23,461 nucleotides of DNA from Cellvibrionales bacterium UBA7375 (GTDB lineage Bacteria > Pseudomonadota > Gammaproteobacteria > Pseudomonadales > Porticoccaceae): contig DKNZ01000050.1 in NCBI GenBank assembly GCA_002469845.1, forward strand, positions 6,997-30,457, written 5' to 3'. Both the position numbers and the translations under genes were made by a program. Of this stretch, positions 13,634 through 21,550 are shown piece after piece (position 1 is the first letter of the stretch; the number at the start of each line of letters is the position of its first letter). The notes beneath the pieces were generated by a model. The model did no database searches. It saw nothing but the letters and a program-made list of their open reading frames with translations, and was not told the DNA's origin.

Positions 13634-16393
13634 TTAATGGGCTTCATCCCAATTGACCCCGTCTCCTACGTCTACTACTAATTTAACTTGCAAGCTAGCG
13701 GCAGATTCCATGCATTCTGTAACGCCTAATACGACTTGTTTATATTCGTCTTCTGGTACCTCAAGCACTAGCTCATCATGAACCTGCATAATCATGCGAC
13801 TTTTAAGCTGGTTAGTTTGAAGCCAATTATCCACATTGATCATCGCCAACTTAATAATATCCGCCGCTGTTCCCTGCATAGGAGCATTGATAGCAGTGCG
13901 CTCTGCTGCCTGACGTCGCATTCCATTACTGCTATTAATCTCTGGCAAATAAAGCCTTCTGCCAAAGTGGGTTTCAACATAGCCATTTTCCGCTGCCAGA
14001 TGGCGAACTTGATTCATATAATGTTGCACCCCCGGGTAGCGCTCAAAATAAAGCTCTATATATTCGGCCGCCTGCTTGCGACTGATATTTAATTGGCGGG
14101 CCAACCCGAAGGCAGACATACCATAAATTAAACCAAAATTAATAGCTTTTGCACTGCGACGCTGGTCGTTTGTTACTTGGGCTAGGTTGACACCAAAAAC
14201 CTCAGCTGCAGTAGCTCTATGAACATCTTGTCCCTGCTGAAATGCCTTAAGTAAATTTTCATCGCCTGACAAATGAGCCATTATTCGCAATTCAATTTGT
14301 GAGTAATCCGCGGCTACCAATCGATGTCCTGGAGGCGCTATAAATGCCTGCCTTACACGGCGCCCTTCTGCGGTGCGAATGGGTATATTTTGCAAGTTGG
14401 GGTCTGAAGAAGACAATCTGCCTGTTGCCGTTCCCGCCTGGTGATAAGAGGTATGGATTCTCCTGGTGGCGGGGTTAATCATTATGGGCAGCTTGTCAGT
14501 GTAGGTAGATTTTAACTTTGCTAGCCCGCGATGCTCTAAAAGCACCTTAGGCAGGGGATAATCCAATGCCAACTCTTGAAGTACTTCCTCTTTAGTAGAA
14601 GGCGCGCCTTTTGCTGTTTTCTTTATAACCGGTATTTCTAATTTTTCGAATAAAATTTCTGCCAACTGCTTGGGCGAGGCTAAATTAAACTGCTGACCCG
14701 CTAAATCCCATGCCTGAGTCTCAAGTTCAGCCAGTCTTTCTGCCAGCTCCTGGCTCTGCTGAAATAACAAGGTGTCATCAATAAGGGCCCCTGTTCGCTC
14801 AATCTTAGATAGCACTTTTATCAAGGGTAATTCAATTTCTTGAAATAAGGTTTTAAGTGGTAATTGTTCTTTGACCTGCGGCCATAAAGCCTGATGCAGG
14901 CGAAGGGTAATGTCTGCATCTTCCGCAGCATAAGGACCAGCTTGCTCCAATGCTATTTGATTAAAGGTAAGCTGTGATGCGCCCTTACCGGCAATATCAG
15001 TAAAGCTTGTGGTTTGTTTATCTAGGTAATGCAAGGCTAAACTATCCATATCATGTCGTGTGGCAACACTGTCTAAGACATAGGACTCCAGCATAGTATC
15101 AAAGGCAATTCCCTGTAAGTTAATCCCATGTTGCGCCAGTATGCTCATATCATATTTTAAGTTTTGACCTACTTTTTTTATCTGTCGGCTTTCAAGAATA
15201 GGTTTCATTGCATTGAGAACAGTGTCTCTAGATAACTGATCCGGCACCCCTAAATAATCATGTCCGAAAGGGATATAGGCAGCAGATCCAGCATCAACAG
15301 CGACGCTGATTCCAACTAGATCTGCAATCATATAATTTAGGCTGGTCGTTTCTGTATCCACTGCTAAAAGGGAGCAATTTTGCAGCCTATCCAGCCATAC
15401 AGAAAACTGCTGGGAATCTAAAATAGTTTCATACTGTATTGTGTCTGGCTCACTCGGGGTTACCTTTGTCTCAACGTCCTTTTTAACAGCAACGTCAGCG
15501 GTCTTATTTTCACTTTCAGGACTGCTAAGTTCATTAATCCAGGTTTTAAATTCCAAATCTTGAAACTGGCTTAACAATTTATCGGAGTCTGGCGCTTGAT
15601 TAGCCAGTTGCTCGACATTTAAGTCAACCGCGACATCGGTTTTTATAGTGGCTAAAGTATAAGAAAGATAAGCGAGCTCTCTATGCTCTTTTAGCTTGGC
15701 TGCCATGGTTTTAGCGCCGCGAAAACTGAGCTCTGCAACCTCATCAAGGCGCTGATAAATAGCATCTAAGCCACCTAGGCCCTGTAATAGTCCTAATGCA
15801 GTTTTTTCCCCAACCCCAGGAACACCTGGAATATTGTCCGATTTATCGCCTAAAAGGGCTAAGTAATCAATAATTAGTTCCGGAGGTATTCCAAACTTTG
15901 ATATCACCCCTTCCCTATCCAAAAATGTGTTGGTCATAGTGTTGACCAAGCTGATATGCTCGTTCACGAGTTGAGCTATATCTTTGTCCCCAGTCGAGAT
16001 AATCACCGGTTGTTGTTGCTGTGTAGCCTGAACCGCATAAGTACCTATAACATCATCTGCCTCTACGCCTTCAACACTGATGAGCGGCATACCCATAGCT
16101 TTTATAATACTGTGAATTGGCTCTATTTGTGATCGCAGCTCATCCGGCATAGGTGGCCGGTTAGCCTTATACTCACTGTATATTTCATCACGAAATGTTT
16201 TGCCTTTGGCATCAAAAATAACCGCCGTTGTACTATTAGGATAGTCTTTTTGCAGGCGCCGCATCATGTTTATAACGCCCTTAACAGCACCCGTTGGCAT
16301 CCCTTTGCTATTAGTTAATGGAGGTAGCGCATGGAAAGCTCTGTATAGATAGGATGAGCCATCAACAAGAATGAGTGGTGCTTTGTTAGCCAT
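13634..16393 (-). CDS. polA: DNA polymerase I
   Basis: Full-length 919-residue enzyme for Okazaki fragment processing and repair. It has the N-terminal 5'-3' exonuclease (LVDGSSYLYRAFHALPPL at the start; acidic residues in EGVEADDVIG and STGDKDIAQL; LLGDKSDNIPGVPGVGEKTA), then a 3'-5' proofreading domain with its catalytic AVDTETTSL intact at about 344-352. The polymerase domain has motif A VAADYSQIELR, motif B RRSAKAINFGLIYG and motif C MQVHDELVLEVPEDE. A linker at about 290-320 is rich in charged residues (Klenow junction). No truncation or missing catalytic residue is seen. It sits downstream of znuA on the same strand, with a possible promoter of its own in the 51-bp gap. Confidence 0.98.
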   Translation of the reverse strand: MANKAPLILVDGSSYLYRAFHALPPLTNSKGMPTGAVKGVINMMRRLQKDYPNSTTAVIFDAKGKTFRDEIYSEYKANRPPMPDELRSQIEPIHSIIKAMGMPLISVEGVEADDVIGTYAVQATQQQQPVIISTGDKDIAQLVNEHISLVNTMTNTFLDREGVISKFGIPPELIIDYLALLGDKSDNIPGVPGVGEKTALGLLQGLGGLDAIYQRLDEVAELSFRGAKTMAAKLKEHRELAYLSYTLATIKTDVAVDLNVEQLANQAPDSDKLLSQFQDLEFKTWINELSSPESENKTADVAVKKDVETKVTPSEPDTIQYETILDSQQFSVWLDRLQNCSLLAVDTETTSLNYMIADLVGISVAVDAGSAAYIPFGHDYLGVPDQLSRDTVLNAMKPILESRQIKKVGQNLKYDMSILAQHGINLQGIAFDTMLESYVLDSVATRHDMDSLALHYLDKQTTSFTDIAGKGASQLTFNQIALEQAGPYAAEDADITLRLHQALWPQVKEQLPLKTLFQEIELPLIKVLSKIERTGALIDDTLLFQQSQELAERLAELETQAWDLAGQQFNLASPKQLAEILFEKLEIPVIKKTAKGAPSTKEEVLQELALDYPLPKVLLEHRGLAKLKSTYTDKLPIMINPATRRIHTSYHQAGTATGRLSSSDPNLQNIPIRTAEGRRVRQAFIAPPGHRLVAADYSQIELRIMAHLSGDENLLKAFQQGQDVHRATAAEVFGVNLAQVTNDQRRSAKAINFGLIYGMSAFGLARQLNISRKQAAEYIELYFERYPGVQHYMNQVRHLAAENGYVETHFGRRLYLPEINSSNGMRRQAAERTAINAPMQGTAADIIKLAMINVDNWLQTNQLKSRMIMQVHDELVLEVPEDEYKQVVLGVTECMESAASLQVKLVVDVGDGVNWDEAH

Positions 16394-16414
16394 AATTAGC
16401 CTTAATTACCTGAT

Positions 16415-16444
16415 GTTTTATCATTTCAATTAATAATACATCAA
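16415..16444 (-). promoter_or_regulatory. Possible polA promoter
   Basis: On the minus strand TTGATG (complement of 16439-16444) and TAAAAC (complement of 16415-16420) are 18 bp apart in the znuA-polA gap, about 22 bases before the polA ATG; AAGG precedes the start. It would separate polA from zinc-controlled znuA transcription. Both hexamers are imperfect. Confidence 0.35.
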
Positions 16445-17335
16445 TTATTGAAAGCAGTTGATAAATTGCTTTGCTAAACCATTTATATAAGACTCATAGC
16501 TTGGCAATTGGTCGCCTGAGGCCACTGCAAGTATGTCTATGGATGTTGTTGGAATTGAAAGGTCTTTGGCAATCGCTTTAGCGTCTTTATCACCATGTTG
16601 TGGCTCTATAAATACACAGCTAACTGCATTTTTTTCCCCTTCTAAGCGTAAATTATATTGGGTTTTGGCGCCCTGCTGCTTGCCTAGCATATCGCGAATC
16701 GACAGTGCCGGATTGAGCTTAAATTCATCAATAAAATGGCCAATGCCCTGATGATGAACGATATAGCTTTTGTTTTTTACCGGTGCGAGAAGGTCTTCCA
16801 ACGCTTTTCTATTAGCGCTGCTAAATATTTCCTTAACGGGAAGGCCAAAATGACTTAATAATTTTGCCGCCAACTGATTAGCTAATACCGGGGATAACCA
16901 AATATGGGGATCAACGCCATTTTCATGATGATTATCGGTTAACTGACTATCATGGTTATCCTTAAGGGCACCATCAGCGCTCATATTAAGAATATTCAAA
17001 GCTGTTAATCGCTTTTTTTCAGGTATGGCTATTAATTGCTTAGCCGCCCTTATTTCAAACTCCGGCCCAATCCAAAATACCGCATCAGCGCTGGCAAGCT
17101 TTCGAATATCAGACAGCTTTAACACATAATCATGGGGTGATAATGCAGGCGGCATGATGAACTCAACAGTTGCACTGTCTTGAAGAGCAGATTTGGCGAT
17201 AATAGCCAAGGGCTTAATACTGGTTACCACAACAGGTTTCAAACGCTCTTGGCCTAATGCGGCGGAAGTTATGGAACAGAACCCAAATAAAAGTACCACC
17301 CAAAAACGACAAAATGTTATGTTATAATGTTTCAT
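16445..17335 (-). CDS. znuA: Periplasmic zinc-binding protein of the ZnuABC transporter
   Basis: High-affinity zinc capture in the periplasm. The 296-residue protein has a signal peptide (FWVVLLFGFCSITSAALG) and the cluster A-I solute-binding fold. Candidate zinc ligands are His68 in PALSPHDYVLK, His144 in VDPHIWLSP and the YIVHHQGIGHF segment (His194/195), with Asp268 in SIDIL. A short His/Asp/Asn-rich loop (DNHDSQLTDNHHENGVDPH, about 126-144) matches the metal-recruiting loop of ZnuA proteins. Cys240 and Cys294 may form the C-terminal disulfide known in ZnuA. The gene diverges from zur-znuCB. The codons after the start contain a Zur-box-like sequence, so zinc repression may act at the start codon itself. 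Confidence 0.95.
   Translation of the reverse strand: MKHYNITFCRFWVVLLFGFCSITSAALGQERLKPVVVTSIKPLAIIAKSALQDSATVEFIMPPALSPHDYVLKLSDIRKLASADAVFWIGPEFEIRAAKQLIAIPEKKRLTALNILNMSADGALKDNHDSQLTDNHHENGVDPHIWLSPVLANQLAAKLLSHFGLPVKEIFSSANRKALEDLLAPVKNKSYIVHHQGIGHFIDEFKLNPALSIRDMLGKQQGAKTQYNLRLEGEKNAVSCVFIEPQHGDKDAKAIAKDLSIPTTSIDILAVASGDQLPSYESYINGLAKQFINCFQ
17311..17333 (-). promoter_or_regulatory. Zur-box-like site overlapping the znuA start codon
   Basis: On the minus strand the 23 bases beginning at the G of the znuA ATG run GAAACATTATA, then ACATAACATTTT. This agrees with the proteobacterial Zur palindrome as I remember it (arms GAAATGTTATA and TATAACATTTC) at about 18 of 22 defined positions. 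The same bases encode residues KHYNITF. The left arm is imperfect, so this is the weaker of the two Zur sites in this region. Confidence 0.5.
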
Positions 17336-17402
17336 TATAGTAATTTTACCAATTAATTATGTTAAAAATATAGTTTATTGCTTTTTTAAAGCTTTACTAT
17401 TG

Positions 17403-17417
17403 TGTTATATTATAACA
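17403..17417. promoter_or_regulatory. Zur box in the znuA/zur intergenic region
   Basis: TGTTATA-T-TATAACA is a perfect 7-bp inverted repeat around one base and matches the core of the Zur operator. It overlaps the -35/spacer of the zur promoter candidate (TTGTGT at 17400-17405, 16-bp spacer, TATAAA at 17422-17427). Zinc-loaded Zur bound here should block zur-znuC-znuB transcription, giving autoregulation. Confidence 0.8.
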
Positions 17418-17442
17418 TAACTATAAATTAAATGGGTTATTT

Positions 17443-17940
17443 ATGCTCACTAATGCGCGCCTAGTATATCAGCCTCACGATCATGTTCGCTCTTTAAATG
17501 CGGCTATTGCTCGAGCTCATAAGATCTGTGAGAGCGCTAATGTTCGTTTAACTAGTACCAGAGAATCTATATTAAAGTTACTATGGCAAAGTCATCAGCC
17601 GCTTGGCGCCTATCAGTTACAGCAACAGCTTACCAAGATTACAGATAAACCAGTTGCGCCCCCTACTATTTATCGTGCCCTTGAATTCCTTATAGAACAT
17701 GGGCTAGTTCATAAAATCCCTTCGTTAAACGCGTTTATTGGCTGTCCGTTTCCCAGCAGTGAACACAGTAATATTTTTTTGATTTGCGCACAATGTAAAA
17801 CTGTAGCAGAAATGGCCGATAATAAGGTTAATGATTTGCTTGAATCTCTTAGCGGCAAGGCTAAATTTAAAACTAAGCACCAAACTATCGAACTAACTGG
17901 GCTTTGTCCTAACTGTGAGCCTGGAGAAACTAATGAGTAG
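17443..17940 (+). CDS. zur: Zinc uptake regulator Zur (Fur family)
   Basis: A 165-residue Fur-family repressor that binds DNA when zinc is plentiful. The N-terminal winged helix contains RLTSTRESILKLLWQSHQPL and the recognition helix APPTIYRALEFLIEHGLVHKI (about 72-92). The structural zinc site is formed by two CxxC pairs, CAQC and CPNC, and SSEHSN supplies regulatory-site ligands. Divergence from znuA, overlap with znuC and the Zur box just upstream identify it as Zur rather than Fur. The predicted transcript has a short leader of about 9 bases with a weak Shine-Dalgarno. It overlaps znuC by 8 bases, implying translational coupling. Confidence 0.95.
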   Translation: MLTNARLVYQPHDHVRSLNAAIARAHKICESANVRLTSTRESILKLLWQSHQPLGAYQLQQQLTKITDKPVAPPTIYRALEFLIEHGLVHKIPSLNAFIGCPFPSSEHSNIFLICAQCKTVAEMADNKVNDLLESLSGKAKFKTKHQTIELTGLCPNCEPGETNE

Positions 17941-18694
17941 CCCCCTAATACAGCTTAAATCAGTTAGTAAATCCTTTGCAGATAAAACAATCTTGCAAAA
18001 TATATCAATGACGGTGAATAGGGGTGAGATTACCACTCTTATTGGCCCCAATGGTGCCGGTAAATCATCTTTAGCTAGACTAATTTTGGGCCTTATTACG
18101 CCAGATTTTGGAGATATAACCCGCTCTGATGACCTTGTGATTGGATATATGCCGCAAAAAATACATATAGACCCAACCCTACCCATTTCTACCCATAGAT
18201 TTTTGCAACTAGCCAATGCCTCTCATGAAGACTGTTATAAAGCGCTTGAAAAGGTGGGCATACCTGATGTTAAACATACGCCATTACACAAACTTTCTGG
18301 CGGCGAAATGCAGCGCGCACTGTTAGCTAGAGCAATTTTGCGCCAACCGAACTTGCTAATACTAGATGAACCGGTTCAAGGCGTTGATTTCAACGGTCAA
18401 AACGAACTGTATGAGCTAATAGGGGAGCTAAGATCATCCCTTAATTGCGGAATTGTTATGGTGTCACATGATTTGCACCTAGTGATGTCGGCGACAGACC
18501 ATGTAATTTGCCTAAACCATCATATTTGTTGTCAGGGTAAACCCGAACAGGTGACCCAAGACCCTGCATATTTAGATATTTTTGGCGAAACTGCTCTCTA
18601 TAATCACCGACATAATCATCAACACAGCCTTGAGGGTAAGGTGTTAGATGCCGATGGCAAACATCAGCACGGGGAAGGGTGCCAGCATGATTGA
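17933..18694 (+). CDS. znuC: ZnuC, ATPase of the zinc ABC transporter
   Basis: Cytoplasmic ATPase driving zinc import through ZnuB. I use the ATG at 17933 (GGAG eight bases upstream) rather than the in-frame GTG at 17915; the protein is then 253 residues. It has Walker A GPNGAGKSS, signature LSGGEMQRALLARAIL, Walker B LLILDEPVQGVD and switch His in MVSHDLHLV. The last 30 residues are a histidine-rich tail (HRHNHQH, then KHQHGEGCQHD), a feature of zinc-type ABC ATPases that probably binds zinc in the cytoplasm. The start overlaps the zur stop and the end overlaps the znuB start, so the three genes form one tightly coupled operon. Confidence 0.96.
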   Translation: MSSPLIQLKSVSKSFADKTILQNISMTVNRGEITTLIGPNGAGKSSLARLILGLITPDFGDITRSDDLVIGYMPQKIHIDPTLPISTHRFLQLANASHEDCYKALEKVGIPDVKHTPLHKLSGGEMQRALLARAILRQPNLLILDEPVQGVDFNGQNELYELIGELRSSLNCGIVMVSHDLHLVMSATDHVICLNHHICCQGKPEQVTQDPAYLDIFGETALYNHRHNHQHSLEGKVLDADGKHQHGEGCQHD

Positions 18695-19472
18695 TTTTCT
18701 TCTCTATGCATTGCTCGCCGGGATTGGTGTTGCAGCAGTAGCAGGTCCCCTAGGCTGTTTTGTGGTTTGGCGTCGCATGGCATATTTTGGTGATACCCTA
18801 GCCCATAGTGCGCTTTTAGGGGTTGCTATGGGCGTATTATTAAATATTGATCTTGGTATTGCTGTGGCCCTTATCTGCCTTTTAATGGCGCTGGGACTGG
18901 TCGCCCTAGAACAGCAGGAAATATTAGCCCTAGATACCCTGCTTGGAATACTATCCCACGCATCCCTAGCGGCTGGTCTAGTGGTAATTTCATTGCTATC
19001 GGACGTTAGGGTAGATTTAATGTCATTGTTATTTGGCGACTTACTGTCAGTGACTAAAGCCGATCTAATGGTTATTTACATAGGCGCTGTTATAGCTATC
19101 CTTTTATTGGCAACCCTGTGGAAGTCGCTTATTAATATCACCGTTGAAGCCGAGCTAGCAGCAGTTGAGGGAGTTAATGTAGCACGCGTCAGAACAGCGC
19201 TAATGGTAATCACTGCACTAGTGATCGCCATTGCAATGAAAATAGTTGGGGTGCTACTAATCACCGCCTTATTGATTATTCCCGCGGCTACAGCGCGCAG
19301 AATAAGTAGCACACCAGAGTCTATGGCTGTTATTGCAAGTTTGCTAGCTATGCTTTCGGTGGTGTCCGGCTTAGCCACCTCATGGTACATAGATACCCCC
19401 GCAGGGCCGTCAATTGTGATCAGTGCCACACTACTTTTTTGCCTGTCGCTCAGTTGCAAGCAAAAGGGTTAA
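18687..19472 (+). CDS. znuB: ZnuB, membrane permease of the zinc ABC transporter
   Basis: Inner-membrane channel subunit with about eight hydrophobic segments over 261 residues. The start is the ATG at 18687, overlapping the znuC stop by 8 bases, with GGGGAAGGG upstream; the in-frame ATG at 18648 would add hydrophilic residues lying inside znuC. Family landmarks are GPLGCFVVWRRMAYFGDTLAHSALLG near the N-terminus and the EVEL-type coupling region AELAAVEGVNVARVRTAL. The C-terminus SCKQKG is normal, so the gene is complete. It is followed by a hairpin and a waaA remnant. Confidence 0.96.
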   Translation: MIDFLLYALLAGIGVAAVAGPLGCFVVWRRMAYFGDTLAHSALLGVAMGVLLNIDLGIAVALICLLMALGLVALEQQEILALDTLLGILSHASLAAGLVVISLLSDVRVDLMSLLFGDLLSVTKADLMVIYIGAVIAILLLATLWKSLINITVEAELAAVEGVNVARVRTALMVITALVIAIAMKIVGVLLITALLIIPAATARRISSTPESMAVIASLLAMLSVVSGLATSWYIDTPAGPSIVISATLLFCLSLSCKQKG

Positions 19473-19477
19473 ATATA

Positions 19478-19498
19478 TTAAGCGTTAGAAGCGCTTAA
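19478..19498. repeat. Inverted repeat just after znuB
   Basis: TTAAGCG and CGCTTAA form a 7-bp stem around a 7-base loop, six bases after the znuB stop. No T-tract follows on the plus strand, so it is not a classical intrinsic terminator. It could stabilise the 3' end of the zur-znuCB mRNA, or mark the junction with the waaA remnant. Confidence 0.35.
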
Positions 19499-19940
19499 GG
19501 CCGCTAAATTGCTATCTGAGGCCAAGGTTAGTTTTGCGCGGTGGAGCAATAACGATTTAACCGATCAGTCTGTTTTCCTAGCAGATACTATGGGAGAAAT
19601 GCTTACTTTTTTTGATGTGGCCCATTGTGCCTTTATCGGCGAAAGTTTAATTGATCGCGGCGGGCATTACCCGCTGGAGGCTGCCGCCTTGGCAGTACCG
19701 GTAATCATAGGGCCTAGCCATTATAATTTTAAACACGTGTTTCCACAGTTAATCACCAAACAGGCTTGCACTGAGGTAGATAGTCCCAGCTCATTATGCA
19801 ATCAATTAACTCTTTATACGCGCTCGCCTGAGCAGACTAAATGTGAGGGAAAAGAGGCATTTAAAATTGTAGAAAGCAATTGTGGCGCCATTGAAAAAAC
19901 TATCAATATCCGAGCGCCTTATCTGTCTAATCAGCCTTAG
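19482..19940 (+). pseudogene. waaA: 5'-truncated waaA (Kdo transferase) remnant
   Basis: The open frame after the TAA at 19479 encodes about 150 residues that align to the C-terminal third of WaaA/KdtA: SFARWS, VFLADTMGEMLTFFDVAHCAFIGESL, DRGGHYPLEAAALAVPVIIGP, YNFKHVFPQL, and a C-terminal VESNCGAIEK helix. Full WaaA is about 425 residues. The N-terminal domain with the catalytic glutamate and the membrane anchor is missing; intact znuB lies directly upstream instead. Motif residues have drifted (GES where the family has GGS, GGHY where it has GGHN). A TTG at 19509 with AAGG upstream could still be translated, but Kdo transfer is not expected. It ends overlapping the convergent SCO gene by 4 bases. 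Confidence 0.8.
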
Positions 19941-20581
19941 AACTTACTAACTCCGTCAATTGAACGCCATGTGCTGCGCATAGTGGTCTCTGTATGGGGG
20001 GCTTTGAAGAATCCATGATAATGGCCCATGGGATTGACCAAGATAAGCTGAGTACTATGGTCGACGGTATAATCATCTCCACTTAAGGGTACCTGATTGT
20101 AGGCCACGTTTAGCTCGGCTGTTAGGCGACGAATCAAATGCTTATTACCCGTAACGCCGGTAAATTCTGGATTAAAGTAAGGCACATATTCTGCCATTTT
20201 TTCAACTGTGTCTCTTTCTGAGTCCAGTGAGATCATGACAATTTGTAACTTCTCTTTCTCACTATCTTTTAGTTTGCTATAGGTCTCATTTAGCATAGCC
20301 AGTGTAGTAGGACAGATATCTGGGCAATGGGTAAACCCAAAAAACACAATCGTCCAAATGCCCTTCATACGATCTAAATTAAACACTTCACCATGGTGAT
20401 CTGTTAACTCAAAATCACTAAAGATTCGCGGTTTATCCAAAACGATTGCGCCATTAATTTGCAACTCTTCTTTGGACATAATTACTGGCTGGTTCATGCG
20501 CCAGGAAAAACCATAGACCACCAGCATAATAAAGGCGATCAGTACTGCAATAGTCATTCTAATTCTGTTTTTTAGTTCCAT
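19937..20581 (-). CDS. SCO1/SenC-family copper chaperone for cytochrome c oxidase
   Basis: A 214-residue membrane-anchored, periplasm-facing protein that delivers copper to the CuA site of cytochrome c oxidase subunit II. One N-terminal transmembrane helix (about 9-26) precedes a thioredoxin fold. Copper ligands are visible: CPDIC (Cys86, Cys90) in FGFTHCPDICPTT and His175 in TVDHSTQLILV. It is the last gene of the minus-strand cox assembly cluster, 31 bases after cyoE. The stop overlaps the end of the waaA remnant, and there is no terminator between them. Confidence 0.93.
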   Translation of the reverse strand: MELKNRIRMTIAVLIAFIMLVVYGFSWRMNQPVIMSKEELQINGAIVLDKPRIFSDFELTDHHGEVFNLDRMKGIWTIVFFGFTHCPDICPTTLAMLNETYSKLKDSEKEKLQIVMISLDSERDTVEKMAEYVPYFNPEFTGVTGNKHLIRRLTAELNVAYNQVPLSGDDYTVDHSTQLILVNPMGHYHGFFKAPHTETTMRSTWRSIDGVSKF

Positions 20582-20612
20582 ATTAAGTGGGCCTGAAAGA
20601 TAGAAGTATCAG

Positions 20613-21518
20613 TTAAATTTGAAAAGCCACTGTGGGCACAAGATAGTGATCGAGCAACATAATGGCAAACAACACCATCAAATAAATAATCGAATATGTG
20701 AAGGTTCTCATCCCTGAATCCTTATTCAACCACATAAGGGCAGCATAAAATAAAAACCCAGCACCCAAAATTAAACAGCCCGTTAAATACAACCAGCCAA
20801 ATAGGCCTGTCAAATAAGGCATGATTGTTACCACAATAAGCATAAGGGTATACAACAGAATATTGATTTTGGTGTACGTATCGCCATGGGTAACCGGCAG
20901 CATAGGAATATCCGCCTTGGCATATTCTTCTTTGCGGTGCAGTGCTAATGCCCAAAAATGGGGAGGAGTCCAGACAAAGATAATAAGCACCAATAAGAGC
21001 GCGTTGTAATGAATCTCGCCGGTCACAGCAACCCAACCAAGCAGTGGCGGAGCAGCGCCGGCCAAACCGCCAATAACAATATTTTGCGGTGTAGCGCGTT
21101 TTAAATACATGGTGTAAATAAAGGCATAGCCAATTGAGGACGCAAGGGTCAACCATGCGGTCAATATATTGGTAAATAGAACTAAAATTACAATTCCAGA
21201 AAGGCCAATAATAAGAGCAAAAATGATTGCTTGATTGGGCTGAAGTCTACCTTGGGCTATTGGACGATTAGCCGTTCGCGCCATTTTTTCATCAATACTA
21301 CGATCCACCAAATGGTTAACTGCCGCAGCCGCTCCTGCACAAAGCGCAATGCCCAAATTACCAAATATTAATACATCAAATGGAACCGCGTTTGGGGTAG
21401 CCAAGAGCATACCGATGACCGAGGTAAGAATCATCAACGCCACTACATTAGGCTTACATAGCTCTAAATAGTCGCGCCAGCTAATAGCTGTTTGATTATC
21501 TATTTTTGACTCCAACAT
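20613..21518 (-). CDS. cyoE: Protoheme IX farnesyltransferase (heme O synthase)
   Basis: Inner-membrane UbiA-family prenyltransferase (CyoE/CtaB) that adds a farnesyl chain to heme B to make heme O. The 301-residue chain has about eight or nine hydrophobic segments and the Asp-rich motif NHLVDRSIDEKMARTANRPIA (about 68-88). A second polar loop, RKEEYAKADIPMLPVTHGD, has the family pattern. GGAG precedes the ATG. In Pseudomonas and relatives the gene before it is ctaA (heme A synthase); here it directly follows the CxxxC protein gene with 32 bases between, so the next enzyme of heme A synthesis is missing from its usual place. Confidence 0.96.
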   Translation of the reverse strand: MLESKIDNQTAISWRDYLELCKPNVVALMILTSVIGMLLATPNAVPFDVLIFGNLGIALCAGAAAAVNHLVDRSIDEKMARTANRPIAQGRLQPNQAIIFALIIGLSGIVILVLFTNILTAWLTLASSIGYAFIYTMYLKRATPQNIVIGGLAGAAPPLLGWVAVTGEIHYNALLLVLIIFVWTPPHFWALALHRKEEYAKADIPMLPVTHGDTYTKINILLYTLMLIVVTIMPYLTGLFGWLYLTGCLILGAGFLFYAALMWLNKDSGMRTFTYSIIYLMVLFAIMLLDHYLVPTVAFQI

Positions 21519-21550
21519 TTTCTCCAGATGGACTATTAAAATCGCTAAAA

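Noticed and set aside
17380..17392. GCTTT/AAAGC inverted repeat in the znuA-zur gap
   Set aside because: Only five pairs around three bases, with no fit to a Zur box; considered incidental next to the strong palindrome at 17403-17417.
20722..21156. 144-codon minus-strand frame inside cyoE
   Set aside because: It lies wholly in another frame of the conserved cyoE gene and its translation is cysteine- and tyrosine-rich with no family resemblance.
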